In this document: positions 20,736 to 32,904 of the stretch, piece by piece
How positions within the stretch are numbered: position 1 is the first letter of the stretch
How the letters are laid out: every line of letters begins with the position of its first letter
DNA from: Punica granatum
Lineage: Eukaryota; Streptophyta; Magnoliopsida; Myrtales; Lythraceae
Direction of reading: 5' to 3'
Assembly (NCBI RefSeq): GCF_007655135.1
Contig: NC_045134.1
Coordinates: 26,436,568 to 26,500,567 of the forward strand
Length of the DNA stretch: 64,000 nucleotides
The notes under the pieces: model-generated
Told to the model about the DNA's origin: nothing
The model's input: only the letters and a program-made list of their open reading frames with translations
The model's database searches: none
Position numbers and translations under genes: made by a program

Positions 20736-23700
20736 ATGGGGATCGAGGAGAACGAAGAGCGTGAAGAGATCAAGTATAGCGGAGTTAGAGCAATGCCCTT
20801 TGTTATAGGTACGAGCTACAGAGTCGATCAAGTAGCTACTTTCTCCGAGATATGTTCCGTTTAAGAATAAGCTTCTTAGTGTTCCATGTTCTGGGAACCA
20901 TTTGGTTTCAATCTCCTTTGTTTTCCTCAGAAAGTATTCAAATATCGGCCTAATTAGCAGTCATTCATCTTCTTTTTTTTTTTCTCTCACTATGGAATCA
21001 TATTTGTGTAGGGAACGAGACATTTGAGAAGCTGGGGACGATTGGGACAGCATCGAACCTCCTAGTCTATCTGACCTCTGTGTTCAACATGAAGAGCATC
21101 ACCGCCACAAACCTCGTCAACATCTTCAACGGAACCATCAACCTTGCCACCTTAGTTGGCGCTTTCCTCTGCGACACCTACTTCGGTCGCTACAAGACCC
21201 TAGGATTTGCTTCCATATCATCCTTCCTGGTAATCTTTAATTTCACATAATAGTAGGGGCCAATACGGTTCGGTTAACTTTGATGTTCTGAAAAGGCCCC
21301 GAAGCAGAGCTGAATCATTCCTTTAAAGCAAAGCTGCTTTCTGAGAGTTTCTTTTACTTCGGGTCAACTCAGTTTAGCTGGTTTCGGTTTTCTGGTTCGT
21401 TTTGGATTTGATGTTTCCGGCCACCCCTTACTAAAATGGCATTTTCTGCTATGTGTTAGGGAATGCTTGTGCTCACGCTAACAGCTGCAATATCAAAACT
21501 TCACCCTCCCCAATGTAGACCGGGCGAGACTGAAAATTGCCCAGGACCAAGCACGTGGCAGATGTTATTTCTACTGAGCGGGTTTGGGTTTTTAGTCATC
21601 GGGGGCGGCGGGATTAGACCATGCAACTTAGCCTTCGGGGCGGACCAGTTTAATCCTAACACTAGCTCGGGCAAGAGAGGAATCAGCAGCTTCTTCAATT
21701 GGTACTACTTCACCTTCACTTTTGCGATGATGGTCTCCCTAACGGGAATAGTCTACGTCCAGTCCGATGTCAGCTGGGCCTGGGGGTTGGCTATCCCTGC
21801 ATTCCTGATGTTAATTTCATGCTCTCTCTTCTTCTTGGGCTCGAGAATATACGTGAAAATCAAGCCTGATGGTAGCCCGTTGACGGGAGTCCTCAGGGTT
21901 GGGGTTGCAGCAATTAGGAAGAGGAAGTTAAAGTTGCCCTCCGGGGCGTCTCTCGGGCTCTTTAACCACATCCAAAAGAGTTCCATCAACGCTCAGCTCC
22001 CTCACACTGATCAGTTCCGGTAATGATTTATCGATACTCCATCATATATCTCTCGTCTGTTGGTATATGTACATGAACATATATAGTAAACCATAATATT
22101 ATGTGTTGGAGAAAAAGTGGTGATGTGAGAGAACACAATGTCCCACATCGGTTGAAAAGAAAATATGGGAAAAGTTTATAAAAGACAAAGGCCCAGTAAC
22201 CCATTGGCTTAGGCTTTTGGGTTGCATATGGGCTCGAGTCCGAATTTAGGCCCATTTTTAGATTTAAAAATTTATCCAACTGGTATTAGAGCCCATGGTT
22301 ATAATCCTGGGTGTGTAAGGCGGCTTCGTGCCATGAGGTGCGCATAACGAGCATGTATGCACGGGTCCGTCCGTGTGACCGGTAGGCTCGAGTGTAAGCG
22401 TAACGTGCGCCTCGAGCAAGCACCCGTTGTGTCCGATGTTGGGACATCGAAGTGAGGGCGGGTGTGATTAAGTCGTGCGGTCTCGTCGATTGATTAAGGT
22501 CACGTGTCTCGTGTAAGACGACACGATACCACGTGAGGGCGGGATGTTGGAGAAAAAATGGTGATGTGAGAGGATACAATGTCCCACATCGGTTGAAAAG
22601 AAAATATGTGAAAACTTTATAAAAGACAAAGGCCCAGTAACCCATTGGCTTAAGTTTTTGGGTTGCATATGAGCTCGAGTCCGAATTTAGGCCCATTTTT
22701 AGATTTAAAAATTTATCCAACATTATGACTACTTACATTTAGACGTTGATATGACATTTTTCTGTGCAATCTAGTAAATGAACGATCTCCAATTAACCGT
22801 CCTAGTTTCTGGCAATTACTTATAAGAACCTCATGTTTGCGCAGATCTCTTGACAAAGCAGCGATCATAACTCCTGATGACAAGTTCAATGAAGACGGCT
22901 CAGCCGCTTCTCCTTGGAGGCTCTGCAGCATTCAGCAACTCGAAGAAGTGAAGTGCCTCGTGCGGACGCTTCCAATATGGACCTCGGCAATCATTTATTA
23001 TGTAACCTTAGTCCAACGGCAAACATATACCGTCTTCCAAGCCCTCCAAATGGACCGTCGCCTAGGGCCATCGTTCAAGATCCCGGCTGCATCGTATACT
23101 ATGTTCTCAATGGTCGCCCTCACAATCTGGATCCCGATCTATGACCAAATAATTGTCCCAGCACTGAGGAAGATCACTGGAAAAGAAGGTGGGATCACGG
23201 TCCTCCAGAAGATGGGAATCGGTGTGTTCCTAGCAATTGTCACAATGTCCGTGTCCGGTTTTGTCGAGGTACAGAGGAGGTCTCTGGCTCTTAAGAACCC
23301 AATTGGTTTTGATCCTATACGAGGGTCGGTCTCCTCCCTGTCGGGGTTGTGGCTAGTGCCTCAGCTTGTGCTTGGGGGGCTATCAGAGGCCTTCACGTTA
23401 ATAGCCCAAGTCGAGTTTTTCTACAAGCAATTTCCGGAGAACATGCGGAGCATTGCTGGGTCCCTAGCATTTGTGGGGATCGCGGTTTCAAGTTATTTGA
23501 GCAGCCTACTGATCTTGATCATTCACCATACCACGAAAGGGACCGAGACCGAGTGGTTGCCTCAGGATCTTAACAAGGGGAGGTTGGACTACTTTTATTA
23601 CTTAGTTGCCGCATTAGAGGCAGTTAACTTAGGTTACTTCATCGTATGTGCACGGTGGTACAAGTACAAAGGAAGCAGTGGGGGTAGGATCATTGAGGAA

Positions 23701-23745
23701 GTCGATGTCGAGAAAGTTCAGACAGGAAAGGAACTTACTCCATAA
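20736..23745 (+). CDS. NRT1/PTR family (NPF2-type) proton-coupled transporter, copy A
   Basis: Four exons, 20736-20808, 21012-21229, 21460-22019 and 22845-23745, join in frame to 583 aa with GT-AG introns. The protein starts [20 protein letters not shown] and shows GNETFEKLG in TM1 (the ExxE[K/R] proton-coupling motif of NPF; EK with a following LG is typical of subfamily 2), [14 protein letters not shown] after TM2, [26 protein letters not shown], a central charged loop and [14 protein letters not shown] in TM10. About twelve membrane segments are expected. Closest in style are NPF2.11/NPF2.13 carriers, which import nitrate or glucosinolate-type metabolites across the plasma membrane; the substrate here is unknown. 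Exon structure equals copy B (29464-31840). Intron 3 holds a TRIM retroelement (22104-22722) that copy B lacks. Confidence 0.92.
22104..22722 (+). mobile_element. TRIM retrotransposon in intron 3 of NPF copy A
   Basis: LTRs at 22104-22280 and 22545-22722 (177 and 178 bp) are nearly identical, begin TGTTGGAGAAAA and end TTATCCAAC(A). The left one is followed directly by TGGTATTAGAGCCC, a tRNA-iMet primer-binding site, and the right one is preceded by the purine-rich GTGAGGGCGGGA. The 264-bp interior encodes nothing. The target duplication TTATG (22099-22103, 22723-22727) is perfect, and copy B shows the uninterrupted empty site at about 30820. The LTRs contain the GTCCCACATCGG motif common in plant TRIMs. 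Confidence 0.92.
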
Positions 23746-24823
23746 CAAAAAGAAACAAAAAAAAAAGATAAGGAAAGAAGAATCGCGAATTTGAAATGTA
23801 AGGTTCTTTTCAGTTATTTGGGAAATATGTTTTGCCAAAAGGTATTTTCGAAAAACGCGAGTTATTTTTTTGTAGTTTGCACCGTCAGTGAACATTTGCA
23901 AAGTTGCTGCTGCCATTAACCAGGTAGGTTGTTGGCAATGTCGATCTGACTAAGAATGCCCAAGGTTTGGCCGCCGAGGTTGATTCCGTTAAACCAAGCT
24001 CTAGGGAAATGACTAGAAAGACATAAGAACAAGAACCAGCTCCAAGGCCATGAAGCCATACCCGCACAAAGGCCATGACTATATCTTGTGTACCGATATA
24101 ATTACGAGATCCAAAGCTTACTTGATATGTCCAAGCTAGTCAGCCACTAGGACGAGCATCACTAGGACAAAACGGGTGAGTTAGGAGGTATTGGTACCGA
24201 CCAGCCACGGCCTTCAGTACAACGTTGAACAGCAGCTAGTTATCAGTGAGTAACTTGGATCCGTTTCCATCTTAAACCTTCCGCGTGGTTTTTAATGAAT
24301 TTCATCTGTTTATGATGGTTTCCGATGAAAGGCATATATCTCTCTCAAGTTGTTCTGCGCCCGCGGGACAGCTTTCAAGACAGTGCTAATGATATATCGA
24401 TCAGTACGTACAATCATTTTCCAACTGAGGTATTTAAAATAAATAAATAAATCCAACATGCCCTAAAACCTTAAAATAACTTAATTGAATTTTCAATAAC
24501 TATTTTAGTACGCATTGGTTCTCGGCTATTCAAGCAACACAGTCTGGTTGTCATTTGCTTAACCTTACCCTTCAGAGGCGATTCACCCGACAATACTAAC
24601 ATTCGAAACAAATTTGATCGCCTAATGCAGAATTTACATAGTATTAGCTAGCATATCAATAGAACCATTCCCTTTTCTTTTTTGTCTTTTTTTGGGATAA
24701 ATAGAACCATGCCTTCATATATAACAAGTACGTCTCCATACCGTGTTATAGGTTTAAATTCGGTATTCTCAACCCTAACCGAGACATTGCGGAGGCCAAA
24801 CCGGAAATAGGAACTAACCAATG
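23746..24823. repeat. Downstream flank of NPF copy A, shared with copies B, C and D
   Basis: The flank aligns with 31841-32904, in part with 34327-35225, and with 43849-45100 around the Helitron. Landmarks are ATTTGCAAAGTTGCTGC, GAGCTTACTTGATAT, TTAGGAGGTATTGGTA and AAACAAATTTGAT. Small minus-strand ORFs in it are not conserved in frame between copies, so I do not call them genes. Confidence 0.75.
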
Positions 24824-25589
24824 AGGGTAAATTGCACGACTGGTACAAAATATTTTACGTTTATAACACTTCGGTACAAAAACTAAAAAACGTAACAATC
24901 GAGTATAATTTCTTTTCAAAATGTAACAGTGTTTGTACAAACCGTCAATTGAGAGCTAACGGTGTTAATTTTTGCTGATGCAGCTCTTACATGGACTGCT
25001 CAGATGTCAAGTTTGGAGAGGTGGCTCCTACGTGGCAGCGTGTTGTACATTTAAATAAAAATCAAATTTAATAACAATAGAAATAAAAACAAATTGAAAT
25101 AAATTATGTAAAAATTACCTCTCCTCTCCTCTCCTCTCCTCCCTCTTACTCAGACGTCTCTCCCCTCTCTGCCCATCTCGTCGGTGTCTCCGCCTCTAGC
25201 AGGTCATCTGCGGTCTCCGGAAGCCCATTGGAAGCTCCTGGTCGTTGCAACCCTCTCTCCATTCTCTCCTCCTTCTACATTTTGTTTCTTCCTTTTTCTT
25301 TTATTTCAAGGAAATCGGAGGTGGGGCCGCTCCCCCTTGCGACCCCACCCCCTGATCAAGCTCGCCGGGGAGCTCGATCATGGGATGGAGTGGCCGGCGG
25401 GGTGATGGTCGTGTGGCAAGGGCGGTCCCTGACTGTGTGGACGAAATCCCCCGAAAAAGAAGAAAAAAGAGTCTTTCACTCCGTATTGGGGTGTTGATTT
25501 GAGCTCGATGAAGGAACCGTGAGAGGGAGGAAGAAAGCGACAGACTGTCCGCTTCATTATCAATTTTGTCCTAATCGTCAAATGTACCA
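24824..25589. mobile_element. Mutator-type foldback element, long form (unit A)
   Basis: The 9-bp duplication TAACCAATG flanks it (24815-24823, 25590-25598). The left arm (24824 to about 25045) is nearly identical to the element at the same site in unit B (32905-33258), and the right terminal 25 bp also match, but about 500 bp of different, GC- and CT-rich sequence fill the centre, beginning after a CCTCT pentamer repeat at 25119-25142. This interior may be a captured gene fragment, since short frames such as 25184-25405 look like fortuitous coding sequence. Alternatively, something inserted here later. Confidence 0.7.
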
Positions 25590-25598
25590 TAACCAATG

Positions 25599-26840
25599 AT
25601 CAATCTTGTCATGGGAATTATGTCTGGAGGTAAAGGAAAATACACCAAAAGCCCACAGCATGAAATGTTGGACTTCTCCAAGACTCCAGCTAATCAATGT
25701 CATATACTAGAATTTTTTGTATTTCGAAGATTCAGCCTGCTTCATACTTCCGGCCGGTATTCCGCTGACTTCGTCTCTATACATTGAGGACTTGACGAAT
25801 ATGATTGGATGCCGTAACGTCCGTCACGATAAGATGTGTTGCTCACTTGAAATGTTAATTAACTTAGCAGACGAGTAACACGGGCGTAATTATAGGACAG
25901 AAATGGATAAGATATGAGGTGATGGTATCGGCCACGGCTTTTCTATAATGTGAATAACAACGCACATCAGCTCCAGTTAGTAACTTGGATCCGTTTCCAT
26001 CTTATAACAGCAATTGTTTACTATTGGACAGCATCATTACTATCTCACGACAATGAAAATTAAAATTAAAATAATTAATAAATAAGAGGGCAAAAGAGCC
26101 AATTTTGAGGGTTACGTGACGTGACTCACGTCTCAGCTCAGTAAATTGGATGTATATTTTGATGAAAACAAAACAAGCCCATCCTCATTCTCTTGGCCGT
26201 GCCGTGACCACCGGGGTTTATCAGAAAAGTCAGAACTTTATTTTCTTTTACGGCTCTTTGGTCGATTAGAAATTAAGGTTGTCTGTCATCGAACTCTTTG
26301 AGCTGTTACATCAATACAGTAAAGTAGGAGCCAGTGTTGATTAGGAAAATATTTAATAAATGTTACTGTGTTACTCAAGCACTGATGAGTATCTCCCAAT
26401 AAAAATGCATAGAAGAGAGAGTAGTCTGTTGGGCTATTGTAGGCTTGTTTACATGCATTTTTATTTGATATCACTTAGCCAACTTGCTGAATAACGCTCA
26501 GCGGAGGTACAGAGAACTCGCAGGGGATTGTTTGAGGAATCTTTTCTGCTGAGGTGATTGTTCGAGGAATCGACAGTATTAAGCTTTCCTGAATATCTAG
26601 CAATGAATCCAATGATGGGAAGTAGCTGGCTAATTTTATCATATAATAGATAAATAATTGAAACTTTCAGGCAATAACTTGGGGGAGTTTTTGTCTGTCA
26701 GTGTGATGTGCATGTTTTGACGATAAGAGATGATGGAGAAGATATTTAAGTTAAAAATAAGTAGTGTAGAATATTAAAAAATTATTAATAGAATGCACGT
26801 GTTTCTTCAATTTGTCAAACTCCGGCAGTGAACTTTTTAT
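25599..26840. repeat. Array spacer, unit B start
   Basis: This stretch matches 33268-34194 almost throughout and 14735-15256 in part. It has a 95-bp block (about 25690-25790) missing downstream, and a 42-bp segment (25892-25933) that is inverted in the downstream copy. No gene; the small ORFs are not conserved between copies. Confidence 0.75.
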
Positions 26841-28388
26841 CTGTTTCTGACTATGCTTTCCGATCATTGGCAACTCTCAAGTTGTTCTTCGGCAGCATGC
26901 GACCACTGGCCAGAAATTTCAAGCATGTGGGTTGAACTTTTGCAGGAGGCCGGCATGCCCTTCAATAATTTGATCGATGGGGACAAAAGCAGGATAAATG
27001 CCCTAAGTCAAGAAAATGAGATTCACTCCTTTGCTTGAGCAGGACACTTTTTGAAACTCTTCCAACTCTATAGATATCGACCGATACGGTCACTTTCGAA
27101 ACAGTTCTTAGACCTTATAAATATATATATATATATATATATATTAAACGTAATTGAATTTTCAGCCATAAATTCATTAATAACTCTAGATATTAATTCT
27201 AACATATGTGCATGCCGTATCTAATATTTCATTGTCACATGTAGATGGTGTTGGTGTCTATATCATCCACTAGTCCGGGTGATCAAATAACAAATTAAAA
27301 TAAAGTCTGTTTTTCTTTGATTTGACCTTCGTACCTCTATTCTGAGTCGTATATACTATTGGTGACGTGCACCATGCACCTATGACAGCAAATCTTATAT
27401 ATACAAAGACATCGTGGTCGACGATAGTCACAAGCGTAATATATATATACACATATTAGTCGTAGAGCATGCGAGTTATATGAGATAAATAAAAAGAAAT
27501 TTTGAATAATAAAAAAATTCAAAAATAAAAATTTCGAGCACGGCAAGATGAAAGTGGAAAGACAATAAAAGATTATAGAACTACTAATCAATAGTTGCAA
27601 AAGAACTTAAGGCAACTCTTCTTAAGCAGAACAGAAAGAGTTGATAAAGACTAACAATTTTCGATGAGAACTCCCGAATCAGTGCAAAAAAACAAACGAA
27701 GGAAAAAAATTTGAGATATGTAAGTCTCCATTTTCATATTTGAGATCGAGAACTAGAAGTGACCAAAAAAAGCAGAAAAAAGAAAAAGAAAAAGAAAATT
27801 GAACAGTGTACCTTCACATTTAATGTTACATATACTTTTTGGGAGCTTGCATCCAATGGTAACAATATTTTTTGGAAGATGAATCAATCACAGTTTATGT
27901 ATGGTACTTCCAATTTATAACATTTCATATACAATGTATCTATAAAAAATATATGATCTAATTTACTTTTTAAAAACCAAATATGATTCATATATGTAAA
28001 AAATATGATCTAATTTTTCTTTTCTATAAAGAAAATATAGTATAGTAATTCAAAAAATGGATGATTGATCCCACAATTTATCATCCACTCGGAATTAAAA
28101 AATTCAATAAAACATTCAAAAATTCGAAAATATTACATCTAAGAATTCGGGCATTCTGAGGTCATGAGGCCGCGCGCATCATGTTATGCTTTCATGTAGA
28201 TATATAGACTCCGGGAAGTTGCCATTTTGAAAAGGCAAAAGCTGAAACGAAAATTTTATCAATAAACTATAAAGGGCGACAAAAATCCCATTGAGGAGGA
28301 TTATACCCGCGATCTTATGATTCGGAGTTAGCGACTTGTGACAATATTGTAGATGTGAAGTCCTCGATACTACTTTTGATTATACATG
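26841..28388. other. Unit B spacer with unmatched 750-bp stretch
   Basis: 26841-27445 continues to match the unit A spacer (19060-19335). From about 27450 to 28200 there is AT-rich sequence without counterpart in unit A, after which homology resumes at GGAAGTTGCCATTTTGA (compare 19350). The unmatched part is either an unrecognised insertion in B or a deletion in A. No ORF of note. Confidence 0.5.
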
Positions 28389-28404
28389 AACTAGCTAGTT
28401 TCTT

Positions 28405-28563
28405 CTTCTTCTTTTTCAGTAATAAGGGAGGCACATAGGCATAGTGCAAGAAAAAGAAATAAAACTAAATAAAGGGGCACATAAGTCTCACTTGTAAGAA
28501 TCGAACTCAATATCTCTTGGTTCCGAAAGAAGCCTTTTACCACTGCACAAAGACCCCTTCCTT
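28405..28563 (-). mobile_element. tRNA-derived SINE in unit B spacer
   Basis: A perfect 16-bp duplication, AACTAGCTAGTTTCTT, flanks the element (28389-28404, 28564-28579). On the minus strand it starts AAGGAAGGGG, has an A-box-like GTGCAGTGGTAAAAGG and a B-box-like GAGTTCGATTCTTAC about 35 bp apart, then a short body and an A-rich end. Unit A shows the empty site near 19545. These are the features of a Pol III-transcribed tRNA-type SINE. Confidence 0.85.
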
Positions 28564-29006
28564 AACTAGCTAGTTTCTTAATTAAAATAATTTGACCTGA
28601 CGCTGACAGTATTAAATTTGGCAACTATGCAATGCATGAATTATACATAGTTAGCTAATTCTTGTATCAATAACAAGCACATTCCGGTACTGCTAATATA
28701 AGATTAAATCCGGAACTTGGAAACCAAATTGACCGAGACAATGTGGAGGGAAACCTAAAATCAGGAACTAACCCCATGCATCAATTTTGTCATGGGAGCG
28801 ACCGGATGGTAAAGAGCATAGGATAGGAAAGTATTCCAGATTCCAGAAAGCAGAATTATCACTTCCCACATTTGACCTCAATTAGTTTATCCATATGATA
28901 CGATATGGGCAAGCTATCATTAGGTCGGGAAAGGAAAGGGATGCGGTGCTGGTGCACACGTTATTTTCATGAAACGTATGCCAGTGGATATTAGGTATAC
29001 ATTTTT

Positions 29007-29102
29007 TTTGTGTGTATTCTGGTATTTGAAAATCCAGCAGATCTCGACTAATTCAATTCAAGTCCACTAATGAGTAAAACTCTCCCTATTTTCTCTATTC
29101 AA
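29007..29102 (-). mobile_element. Truncated SINE upstream of NPF copy B
   Basis: GATATTAGGTATACATTTTT (28987-29006) is repeated at 29103-29122 with one difference. The T-run at the left is the tail of a minus-strand element. The body shares GAGTAAAACTC and the GACTAATTC-type block with the SINEs at 3666-3848 and 5350-5490. The head is missing, as in 5'-truncated insertions. Confidence 0.65.
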
Positions 29103-29303
29103 GATATCAGGTATACATTTTTCACTAGATTCCTCCCGAGAAATTTTTCCAATTATAGAAATTATCTCTGACAAATCCTTATAATCTTGCCAAAATTGCA
29201 CCCTACCTATCATCGAGTTGCATATGAGAAAAAAAGCATTGCCCACCTCTAGATTTGGTCCGGAGTGGCATGCAACTTCTGACTCCAATAATTAACTTTA
29301 TTG

Positions 29304-29334
<31 letters not shown>

Positions 29335-29417
29335 CTTCATTAAAGCATGTATTTTAGAAAATCACAGCCAATCGATCGATACGTTATATACACAAATATT
29401 ACAAGCTTGAGCAGTAA

Positions 29418-29429
29418 GTATATATAATG
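29418..29429 (+). promoter_or_regulatory. TATA box of NPF copy B
   Basis: GTATATATAATG lies only about 35-45 bp before the ATG at 29464. Compared with copy A, more than 30 bp between TATA box and ATG are missing, so the leader would be about 10 nt unless another start site is used. Confidence 0.55.
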
Positions 29430-29463
29430 TTCACGTAACTGAGCAATCCTCCCAAAAGAAATC

Positions 29464-31840
29464 ATGGGGATCGAGGAGAGCGAAGAGCATGAAGAGAGCA
29501 AGTACAGAGGAGTTAGAGCCATGCCCTTTGTTATAGGTATGAGCTACAGAGTCGATCAAGTAGCTACTTTTCTCTGATATATGTTCCAGTTAAGAACGGC
29601 CTTTTAGTTTTCAATGTTCCGGGAAAGATTCAGTTTGATTTCCATCTCCTTGTTTTTATCAGAAAGTATACATATATCAGCCTCATTAGTCGTCATTCAG
29701 CATACACTCTTCTTGTTTTCACTATGGAATTGTACTCGCGTAGGGAATGAGACATTTGAGAAGCTGGGAACGCTTGGGACGGCATCTAACCTCCTAGTCT
29801 ATCTGACCTCTGTGTTCAACATGAAGAGCATCACCGCCACAAACCTCGTCAACATCTTCAACGGAACCATCAACCTTGCCACCTTAGTTGGTGCTTTCCT
29901 CTGCGACACCTACTTCGGTCGCTACAAGACCCTAGGATTTGCTTCCATATCGTCCTTCCTGGTAATCTTTAATTTCACGTAATAGTAGGGGCCAAACTTT
30001 GATGTTCTGAAAAGGCCCCGAAGCAGAGCTGAATCATTCCTTTAAAGTGAAGCTGCTTTCTGAGAGTTTCTTTTACTTTGGGTCAACTCAGTTTAGCTGG
30101 TTTCGGTTTCCTGGTTCGTTTTGGATTTGATGTTTCCGGCCACCCCTTACTAAAATGGCATTTTCTGCTGTGTTAGGGAATGCTTGTGCTCACGCTAACA
30201 GCTGCAATATCGAAACTTCACCCTCCCCAATGTAGACCGGGCGAGACTGAAAATTGCCCAGGACCAAACACGTGGCAGATGTTATTTCTACTGAGCGGGT
30301 TTGGGTTTTTAGTCATCGGGGGTGGCGGGATTAGACCATGCAACTTAGCCTTCGGGGCGGACCAGTTTAATCCTAACACTAGCTCGGGCAAGAGAGGAAT
30401 CAGCAGCTTCTTCAATTGGTACTACTTCACCTTCACTTTCGCAATGATGGTCTCCCTAACGGGAATAGTCTACGTCCAGTCCGATGTCAGCTGGGCCTGG
30501 GGGTTGGCTATCCCTGCGTTCCTGATGTTAATTTCATGCTCTCTCTTCTTCTTGGGCTCGAGAATATACGTGAAAATCAAGCCTGATGGTAGCCCGTTGA
30601 CGGGAGTCCTCAGGGTTGGGGTTGCAGCAATTAGGAAGAGGAAGTTAAAGTTGCCCTCAGGGCCGTCTCTCGGGCTCTTTAACCACATCCAAAAGAGTTC
30701 CATCAACGCTCAGCTCCCTCACACTGATCAGTTCCGGTAATGATTTATCGACTACTCCATCATATATTTCTCTGTCTGTTGGTATATGTACATGAACATA
30801 TATAGTAAACCATAATATTATGACTACTTACATTTCAACGTTGATATGACATTTTTCTGTGCAATCTAGTAAATGAACGATCTCCAATTAACCTTCCTAG
30901 TTTCTCGCAATTACTTATAAGAACCTCATGTTTGCGCAGATCTCTTGACAAAGCAGCGATCATAACTCCTGATGACAAGTTTAATGAAGACGGCTCAGGG
31001 GCTTCTCCTTGGAGGCTCTGCAGCATTCAGCAAGTCGAAGAAGTGAAGTGCCTAGTCCGGACACTCCCAATATGGACCACTTCAATCATTTACTATGTAA
31101 CCTTAGTCCAACAACAAACATATACCATCTTCCAAGCCCTCCAAATGGACCGCCGCCTTGGGCCATCATTCAAGATCCCCGCTGCATCGTATACCGTGTT
31201 CTCAATGGTTGCCCTCACAATCTGGATCCCAATCTATGACCAGATACTCGTCCCAGCACTGAGGAAAATCACAGGAAAAGAAGGTGGGATCACCGTCCTC
31301 CAGAAGATGGGAATCGGTGTGTTCCTTGCAATTGTCACAATGTCTGTGTCTGGTTTTGTCGAGGGGCAGAGGAGGTCTCTGGCTCTTAAGAACCCAATCG
31401 GTGTTGATCCTATACGAGGGTCCATCTCGTCCCTGTCGGGGTTGTGGCTAGTGCCTCAGCTGGTTCTTGGGGGGCTCTCCGAGGCCTTCACAGTAATAGC
31501 CCAAGTTGAGTTCAACTACAAGCAATTCCCTGAGAATATGCGGAGCATCGGCGGGTCCCTATTGTTTGTGGGGTTCGCGGTGTCAAGTTATTTGAGCAGC
31601 CTACTGATCTCAATCATTCACCATACCACGAAAGGGAACAAGACCGAGTGGTTGCCTCAGGATCTTAACAAGGGGAGGTTGGACTACTTTTATTATTTAG
31701 TTGCTGCATTAGAGGTAGTTAACTTAGGTTACTTCATCATATGTGCACGGTGGTACAAGTACAAAGGAAGCAGTGAGGGTAGGATCATCGAGGAAGTCAA
31801 TGTCGAGAAAGTTCAGACGGGAAAGGAACTTACTCTGTAA
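29464..31840 (+). CDS. NRT1/PTR family (NPF2-type) proton-coupled transporter, copy B
   Basis: Four exons of the same sizes as copy A, 29464-29536, 29744-29961, 30177-30736 and 30940-31840, give 583 aa ([20 protein letters not shown]...). All NPF landmarks are kept: [27 protein letters not shown] and [10 protein letters not shown]. Exons 2-3 differ from copy A at few positions, whereas exon 4 carries over 20 amino-acid changes, among them EFNYKQF instead of EFFYKQF in TM10 and GNKTEW instead of GTETEW in the last loop. Such changes near the translocation path could alter substrate choice. The TRIM of copy A is absent. It should act at the plasma membrane as a proton symporter; the substrate is unknown. 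Confidence 0.92.
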
Positions 31841-32904
31841 CAATAACAAACCAAAAAAAGAAAAAGGAAAGAGGAATCACAAATTTGAAGTTTAAGATTC
31901 TGTTCAGTTATCTGACAAAGATGTTCTGCCATAAAGTATTTTTGAGAAACGCAGAGTAACTTTTTTGCAGTTGTATGCACCGTCAGTGAACATTTGCAAA
32001 GTTGCTGCTGCCATGAACCAGGTAGGTTGTCGGGCAATGTCGATCTGACTAAGAATGTCGAAGGTTTGGCCGCCGAGGTTGATTTCGTTAAACCAAGCTC
32101 TAGGGAAATGACTAGAAAGCCATAAGAACAAGAACCAGCTCCAAGGCCATGAAGCCATACCCGCACAAAGGCCATGAAAATATATTGTGTACCAATACAA
32201 TTACGAGATCCAGAGCTTACTTGATATGTCCAAGCTAGTCAGCCACTAGGACGAGCATCACTTAGACAAATCGGGTGAGTTAGGAGGTATTGGTATCGAC
32301 CAGCCACCGCCTTTAGTACAATGTTGAGCAGCATCCCGTTATCAGTGAGTAGCTTGGATCCGTTTCCATCTTACACCTTCTGTGAGGTTTTTATTGAATT
32401 TCATCTGTTTATGATGGTTGCCGATCAAAGGCATATCTCTCTCTCAAGTTGTTCTGCGCCCGCGGGACAGCTTTCGAGACAATGCTAATTATATATCGAT
32501 CAGTACGTACAGTCATTTTCCAACTGAGGTATTTAAAATAAATAAATCCAACCAGCTCTAAAACCTTAAAATAACTTAATTGAATTTTCAATAACTATTT
32601 TAGTACACATTGGTTCTCAGCTATCCAAGCAACAGAGTCTGTTGTCCTCTGCTTAACCTTACCCTTCAGAGGCGATTCACCCCACAATACTAACATTCGA
32701 AACAAATTTGATCTCCTAATGCAAGATTTATATAGTATTAGCTAGCATATAAAAAGAACCATTCCCTTTTTTTCTTTTTCTTTTTGGGATAAATAGAACC
32801 ATTCCCTCATACGTCTCCGTACTGTGTTATAGGTTTAAATTCGGTATTATTAACCCTAACCGAGACCTTGCGAAGGCAAAACCGGAAATAGGAACTAACC
32901 AATG
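31841..32904. repeat. Downstream flank of NPF copy B
   Basis: Near-copy of 23746-24823 (landmarks listed there). No coding sequence is supported. Confidence 0.75.

Noticed and set aside
23885..24076. Minus-strand ORFs downstream of NPF copies (23885-24076, 31813-32175, 34446-34637) with similar peptides
   Set aside because: Similarity follows from duplicated DNA. The frames shift and end differently between copies, so no coding constraint is visible.
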